Positions 59,487 through 64,000 of a DNA stretch of 64,000 bases are shown here, one piece after another. The position numbers were made by a program, and so were the translations under genes. The stretch covers positions 134,708 through 198,707 of the forward strand of contig WBZZ01005995.1 in the NCBI GenBank assembly GCA_019918135.1, written 5' to 3'. The DNA is from Paulinella micropora. Its lineage: Eukaryota > Cercozoa > Imbricatea > Euglyphida > Paulinellidae. How positions within the stretch are numbered: position 1 is the stretch's first letter; each line of letters begins with the position of its first letter. The notes beneath the pieces were generated by a model that had not been told where the DNA came from, made no database searches, and was given only the letters and a program-made list of their open reading frames with translations.

Positions 59487-62150
59487 ATGTCGACAGAGAC
59501 CGCCGAAGTGAGTGAATTCTCGGAGGCAGATCAAAGAAGAGAAGAAGAAGAAGCAGGAGGAGGAGGAGGAGGAAGAGGATTGAATGAAGGAGGAGGAGGA
59601 GGATTGAATGAAGGAGGAGGAGGAGATGAAGGAGTAGGAGGAGGAGTAGAAGAGGGCTGGGATGATGAAGGAAGATATGGAGGAGACGAAGATGGAGGAT
59701 TTGAACAAGAAGAGACGGGAGGAGGAGGAGCATATGGTAATCCCTTACCACCTGCCTACACGGGAGGAGGAGGACGAAAAATGATCGACTTGATTCATAG
59801 TGATGGAGAGGAGATCACAGTGGAGGAACAACAGTGGGTGCAAGATCACTATGACCTCACTAAAAAAGAGTTTGATAACAAGATGGGGGTAGAGAAGGAT
59901 ACCTATGTGTGGATCCCTCAGGATCAAAGAAGAGAGAAAAGTCGTGCTAAAAAGGATGTCTATATCCTATTATCAAACACAGCACAGCTCCTCGGCAAAC
60001 TGGTCTCTGATCCAGAAGAGAGAAAGAAGATACAGCATATCAAGTTTGGGGACACACACACCCACCTTGAATTACTCGATGCTATCTTTGGGGTGTACAC
60101 TCAAACCCTGATTTGGGAACGTACATACGGCCCACGATGTGAGGGTTACCTCCAGTACACAAACCCAAGAGCAACGGCCAGATTCCTCGCGACTGGTCAG
60201 GAGGCAGTCGATGTAACAAAAATGAAGACCAACCTGGGTTCGAAAAACTCGAGTGGTATATTTCATTTTTTTACAATGGAAATGAAGGCCTTTGAGGAGG
60301 GGAAGGCAGAGATGGAAAAAAGCATTAAGGCAGCAGGAGAAACTCATCCTGTGATTGATGAGTTAGAGAAGACCGACAGAGTTCTGACCAAGATCAGACT
60401 GTTGATGGGTGCGTTACTGCACAAGGAGGCATGGAAGAGATGGATTCCTACCAACGATCACTCTGTCCTTAAATCACTTAGTAACGCACCACCGGTCGCC
60501 AATAAAGCAGGTGTTGACCAATATGTGGAGAAATATAATTTTCTCAGATCTGCTTCTGAATTGGTGGCCTTTATCACTCATGCTCAAAAGCTGGTGATAT
60601 CTGAGAAGAAGGCGAAAGAGAATGAGGAGTTCGAGAAGACGATGAGACTGGAAAGAATGAAAGCAAAAGTGAGTGGTGCAAAGACACACCCTCCGACATA
60701 TTTGACCCCACCAGCTCCTGCCCCACCAGCCCCTGCACCCTCGGGCTCAACTACGGTGGTGGTCACAAACACGGAGAAGAAGGACAGACAGAACATCATA
60801 AATGCCTTCAAGGGGAAGAAAGGAGGAGTGGCAAGTCTCATGCTATATGCCAAGACGAGCTCAGACAAAGACTCTGATGCTTCGCTTTTGAGCAAGCTCA
60901 AAGAGATCACTGCCTGCATGAAGGCTTTTCCTTGCGACGAAACGCAGGAATACGAGGCCCTTGTTACTGTTTTTGACCAATCTCTAGTCTCGGAGGGATT
61001 TGATCTGACACAGTACAAGTTTTTGAGAAAGAAGGAGGAGATTAAGAGAAACAATGCAACAGGCCTAGACGCTCAGTGTGAACTGGCGGTGGCCACACTC
61101 ATTTCATATTTTCAATCTCATGGATACCAGCATCTCTGCACTGGTACTCTCATAGGATTTGAAATCTTTGAGACAGTGGCGATGAGTTTGAGGAGTGCTG
61201 TTGGCTTGGCGGCGACCCTTACGGAGGTAGTTTCCTCCTATGGGCTATTCTATGGCCGCAAGTCGATCATCCTCTATTTCTTTTCGGCGTTACACACAGT
61301 TAACCCGAGTAAGCTTACTCAGCTCATACAACAATGCTCGACGTTTAGCTCAGTGAAGTCCAAGAACTTCCTCGAGACACACGTGTTCGAAAATACGGTT
61401 CAAAGCGTTGCTCCGTCAGCACTGTTTCAAGAAGTGATGAGTGCATGCTCAAACATGGACTCGCTCACGGAGGCACATACGGCACAGGCAGGCGGTGTAC
61501 CTGTTGGCGCACAAGCCACGTACACAAACAGAGTTGCCGGTTGGAAGAGACAGAGAGAGCCAGACCTGAAGACCGCATGTTGGAGGTGGTTCGCGGGCTT
61601 GCAGTGTAAGGCACAGATGGAGAACAGAGACTGCTCTTTCAATCATGATAGGCAGAACCCAACAGCAAGGGCAAATTTTCTGAGCAGGACGGAAGGCAAG
61701 GAACCGGGCCTTTTCAACATGCTTCAGATTGCCGCTGCGAACGAAGGTTGGTATGCCAATATGTGTGATGATGAGGAGTTACGAGAGGCAATCATTACCT
61801 ACATGAAGAGGATGAAGGAGAAGAAGGAGGAAAGGGAGAGACAAAAGAACTTAAAGGCCTCTCAAAGAGGACGAGGAGGAGGAGCAGGAGGAGGACGAGG
61901 AGGAGGAACATGGAGAGGAGCCTCGAGGTGGCAAGGAACCCCTCAGAGAGGAAGAGGAGGTCGGGGATATACCCCTTATGGAGGGAGAGCTGTTCGAGCT
62001 CCAGCCCCCCCACCCAGAGGACGAGGATGCTCATGGGCAAGCTCCAACCCGAATTTCGGTCGAGCTCAGGCCTACAACACTGCCTCGGAGACCGATACGT
62101 CATCCCACCCGGATACTACTGAAGGTAATCGTTTCGAGGTGGTGGAATGA
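59487..62150 (+). CDS. Gag-like protein with CCCH zinc finger
   Basis: ATG 59487 gives 887 residues with an intact frame. An acidic start leads to a long Gly-Glu-Gly repeat (about 25-80), then helical Gag-like domains. A Pro/Ala-rich linker lies near 405-425. Near residue 700 is C-x8-C-x8-C-x3-H (CWRWFAGLQC...CSFNH), a CCCH finger that could bind RNA. An Arg-Gly-rich tail (RGRGGGAGGGRGGG) follows. Gag proteins package element RNA. No capsid-family motif was recognised, so the Gag label rests on the finger, the RGG tail and the protease-like sequence downstream. Confidence 0.5.
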   Translation: MSTETAEVSEFSEADQRREEEEAGGGGGGRGLNEGGGGGLNEGGGGDEGVGGGVEEGWDDEGRYGGDEDGGFEQEETGGGGAYGNPLPPAYTGGGGRKMIDLIHSDGEEITVEEQQWVQDHYDLTKKEFDNKMGVEKDTYVWIPQDQRREKSRAKKDVYILLSNTAQLLGKLVSDPEERKKIQHIKFGDTHTHLELLDAIFGVYTQTLIWERTYGPRCEGYLQYTNPRATARFLATGQEAVDVTKMKTNLGSKNSSGIFHFFTMEMKAFEEGKAEMEKSIKAAGETHPVIDELEKTDRVLTKIRLLMGALLHKEAWKRWIPTNDHSVLKSLSNAPPVANKAGVDQYVEKYNFLRSASELVAFITHAQKLVISEKKAKENEEFEKTMRLERMKAKVSGAKTHPPTYLTPPAPAPPAPAPSGSTTVVVTNTEKKDRQNIINAFKGKKGGVASLMLYAKTSSDKDSDASLLSKLKEITACMKAFPCDETQEYEALVTVFDQSLVSEGFDLTQYKFLRKKEEIKRNNATGLDAQCELAVATLISYFQSHGYQHLCTGTLIGFEIFETVAMSLRSAVGLAATLTEVVSSYGLFYGRKSIILYFFSALHTVNPSKLTQLIQQCSTFSSVKSKNFLETHVFENTVQSVAPSALFQEVMSACSNMDSLTEAHTAQAGGVPVGAQATYTNRVAGWKRQREPDLKTACWRWFAGLQCKAQMENRDCSFNHDRQNPTARANFLSRTEGKEPGLFNMLQIAAANEGWYANMCDDEELREAIITYMKRMKEKKEERERQKNLKASQRGRGGGAGGGRGGGTWRGASRWQGTPQRGRGGRGYTPYGGRAVRAPAPPPRGRGCSWASSNPNFGRAQAYNTASETDTSSHPDTTEGNRFEVVE

Positions 62151-62329
62151 CTGGAGGGGGAAGAAAAGAGGAAGGAGAAGACTGTGAAGTTTAACTCTAA
62201 AGTCACAGTGCTTTCTAATGCTGTTGTGCAGAATGGGCCAACGCTTCCTCAATCTGAATACAAAGATGTGGGTACACAGAGACTGCAGCCCAAGGTAGTC
62301 TCATACCCGTTCATACATCACGGTTACCA

Positions 62330-62533
62330 ATGATAACTGATGCAAATAGGAAGGCGAGACTTGCGATGGAGGCGAGGAGGCCAATGGCAGACGTATCGCC
62401 TCGGCCAAGCAAACAACCACGAACAGACTCAATGTCTACGGTCGCGGCGGGTGGCGAGCAAAAAGACAATGTGTGTACTCAAGTACCACAAGACAATGTC
62501 GCTCACATAGAACGCATCAGTACCGCAGAATAA
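62330..62533 (+). CDS. Short ORF in the Gag-Pol interval
   Basis: 67 codons (MITDANRKARLAMEARRP...) between the Gag-like ORF and the protease-like part. It is charged and without motifs. It may be part of a longer polyprotein broken by stops. Confidence 0.25.
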   Translation: MITDANRKARLAMEARRPMADVSPRPSKQPRTDSMSTVAAGGEQKDNVCTQVPQDNVAHIERISTAE

Positions 62534-62549
62534 TAACAATGTTAATGAG

Positions 62550-62855
62550 GTGAAGCAGGAGGAGAAGAAGGAGGAGTTGAAAAACTTAGAGACAAGACTC
62601 CAAAATTTGGAACGTAAAGTTCTTGTTCTCGCAGTCAATATACACAGGCCCGATGCTCTGTGTTATACGGAACTTTATTGTGAAACATTGAAGACAATAT
62701 TAAAAGTTGGTAATGATACGATGGCGAATATTAATATTGTCGGCCGGAAGTTTTTAAATCGATACCGGGACTGGGTGGACGGAAATATGAAAAATTCGAC
62801 TGGCACTCTGAAGGAGTGGGTAGCCGGACGGTCATCACGGGAATCATCACGCTGA
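62550..62855 (+). pseudogene. Retropepsin-like N-terminal part
   Basis: A Lys/Glu helix precedes YTELYCETLKTILKVGNDTMANINIVGRKF (read as LKVGNDTMANINIVGRKF), which resembles the active-site strand and following helix of retroviral-type aspartic proteases. The usual Asp-Thr/Ser-Gly-Ala is altered (NDTMA). The C-terminal half of such a protease is found in the next frame (62945). Confidence 0.4.
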
Positions 62856-62944
62856 CCTTTAAATTGAAATCCGCACGAGTATACCGCATGGACCTTTATG
62901 TCGTCCCCCGTTACCACGGGTCAATATTACTATCGTAGGACCAA

Positions 62945-63817
62945 TTGGCTACGATGGGGGCTGTGATTGATTGCGCCGCACGGCGAGTGATATATGGAGT
63001 AAAAAGAGGAGAAAAGAACGATATTGATCCCTTCAACGCTACTGACTCTTATGAGGCTTATGAGCTGAGTCTAGCGACGGATCACAAAAAGATAGCCATC
63101 GCACATGAGGCACTTGAGGTGTACGTTCACCCCCATGTCGTAAGACCGGATGAGCTATCCTGGACCGACAATTGGGAATCCCAAGTGTGCACTGTCACAG
63201 TTCCGATATGCCATTGGGACAAAAAGTCTATTGATGACTTCATCGAGAAGCGAAAGGAGGAGATTATATGTGTCGCACAAAGAAGCCCGTCGTTGGCGAG
63301 ATTCGCGGAAGGAGTAGGAACAGATGTCCATATTACTAACGGATACTGTTTCCATGCGAAAGTAGGAGAAGAAAAAAGGGAGGAGTTTGTACCAAGGAGA
63401 ACGGGGCGAATCCCGGATACTCCAACAGAAACTATTAAAAGTTTTATTACTGATTTCTGGGGTGACGAGCCCACGTGGCCGCGTTCACTGTCTGAAGTGA
63501 AGAAATGCTTACGGACTTTATTCGAAAATAATAAGCCGTATACTATTATCCTGCCATATAATGAGAAGGCGATATGGGCGCAGGAAATAAGGGACCGGCT
63601 TATTGATCATCCTATACCGGTACCCTCTCGCAAGCAACAGCTAGTGGTGGCTTGTCGTATGGGAACTCGTGAGCAGAGCAGTGCATACAAGCGGAAGCTC
63701 AGAGACCTCGACAAGTTGAAATTGATACCGCAAGCATTCACATGCTTTGATGGTTTTTACACCCGTAAAGCTCCTTTGCAATACGCGAGACTCATACATG
63801 CTGGTGGAGCTCGGTAA
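62945..63817 (+). pseudogene. Protease C-terminal half and following Pol-like region
   Basis: The frame is open from a TAG at 62938-62940. Before that stop the sequence reads MDLYVVPRYHGSILL and after it DQLATMGAVIDCAARRVIY, together matching the end of a retropepsin (I-L-G-x-D-x-L...GAVID). About 270 further residues have no motif I can name. After 63817 the frame changes again and a 54-codon ORF (63820-63981) follows. The stops suggest a decayed copy or readthrough. Confidence 0.4.
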
Positions 63818-64000
63818 AGATGATGAGCCGGACACGGTCACGTATGAAAAAGACGGGCATAGATGATGTCTCGGAAGAGGACTTAGGCTTGGAGGAGGAC
63901 AGAGAACCCCTCAAGCAACATAAGCAGATGTCTGATGAAGATTTCAAGCGGCGGCGCGGAAAATATTGGAAGAAGGAGTAAGGCACGGAGAAGGAGAAGG

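Larger units (their letters stand above)
58468..64000 (+). mobile_element. LTR-retrotransposon-like element, right copy, runs off the window
   Basis: It begins TGTAGGCATCACC at the PLV border, as does the inverted left copy. About 1 kb without a convincing gene is followed by the Gag-like ORF (59487) and protease-like sequence. Reverse transcriptase, integrase and the 3' LTR would lie beyond 64000 and are not seen, so the class is unproven. Confidence 0.55.

Noticed and set aside
41643..60256. Inverted arms as terminal inverted repeats of the PLV itself
   Set aside because: The right arm ends in the middle of an intact 887-codon ORF that continues with protease-like sequence; PLV terminal repeats would not be expected to end inside an outward-facing Gag-like gene.
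1..64000. tRNA genes, rRNA genes and CRISPR arrays
   Set aside because: I saw no cloverleaf with the conserved T-loop, no rRNA signature, and no regularly spaced short repeats with unique spacers.

Overview
The window looks like two genomes joined end to end. Positions 1 to about 41,640 are GC-rich. This part is packed with genes on both strands, carries long G and C homopolymer runs between genes, and has AATAAA/ATTAAA-type signals at gene ends. At least two genes need short GT-AG introns to read through. Its gene content (a FEN1-like nuclease, a recombination-type nuclease, a PrimPol fused to a UL9-like origin-binding helicase, thymidylate kinase, kinase-like proteins, F-box/LRR, Sel1 and MYND proteins) fits a large eukaryotic dsDNA virus, either free or integrated in a protist genome. 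No capsid, DNA polymerase or RNA polymerase gene of that virus lies here, so I cannot say whether it is a nucleocytovirus, a mirusvirus or something else.

Positions 43,436-58,467 are AT-rich and form a decayed Polinton-like virus (PLV) or virophage-like element. In order it carries: DNA polymerase B remnant, lipase, a small exonuclease-X-C-like gene, DUF3223, a capsid protein, a GIY-YIG nuclease, adenain-type protease, a basic protein, packaging ATPase, membrane protein, a long fibre with an S74 chaperone end, and an rve integrase. Most of these genes carry a nonsense codon or a homopolymer frameshift, so this is an old copy and not a replicating virus. The polymerase has lost its 5' end and I find no separate double-jelly-roll major capsid gene.

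The PLV is bracketed by two inverted copies of another element (41,643-43,435 minus; 58,468 to the window end, plus). Each copy starts at the same TG dinucleotide facing the PLV and runs into a Gag-like ORF with a CCCH zinc finger; the right copy continues into protease-like sequence. I read them as two insertions of one LTR-retrotransposon-like element. The left copy is cut inside its Gag exactly where the GC-rich sequence begins, so that junction could be a real rearrangement or an assembly chimera.

The most interesting points in the GC-rich part are: a five-exon thymidylate kinase; a Sel1-repeat gene whose frame is restored by one 77-nt intron; a 1.6-kb gene-free region at 16.65-18.29 kb with repeated TATA-like modules, AT-rich palindromes and two strong hairpins that could be a replication origin or a set of structured RNA genes; a recurring G(n)CGCC(n) hairpin just upstream of start codons; and two tandem gene duplications in which one copy is decaying.
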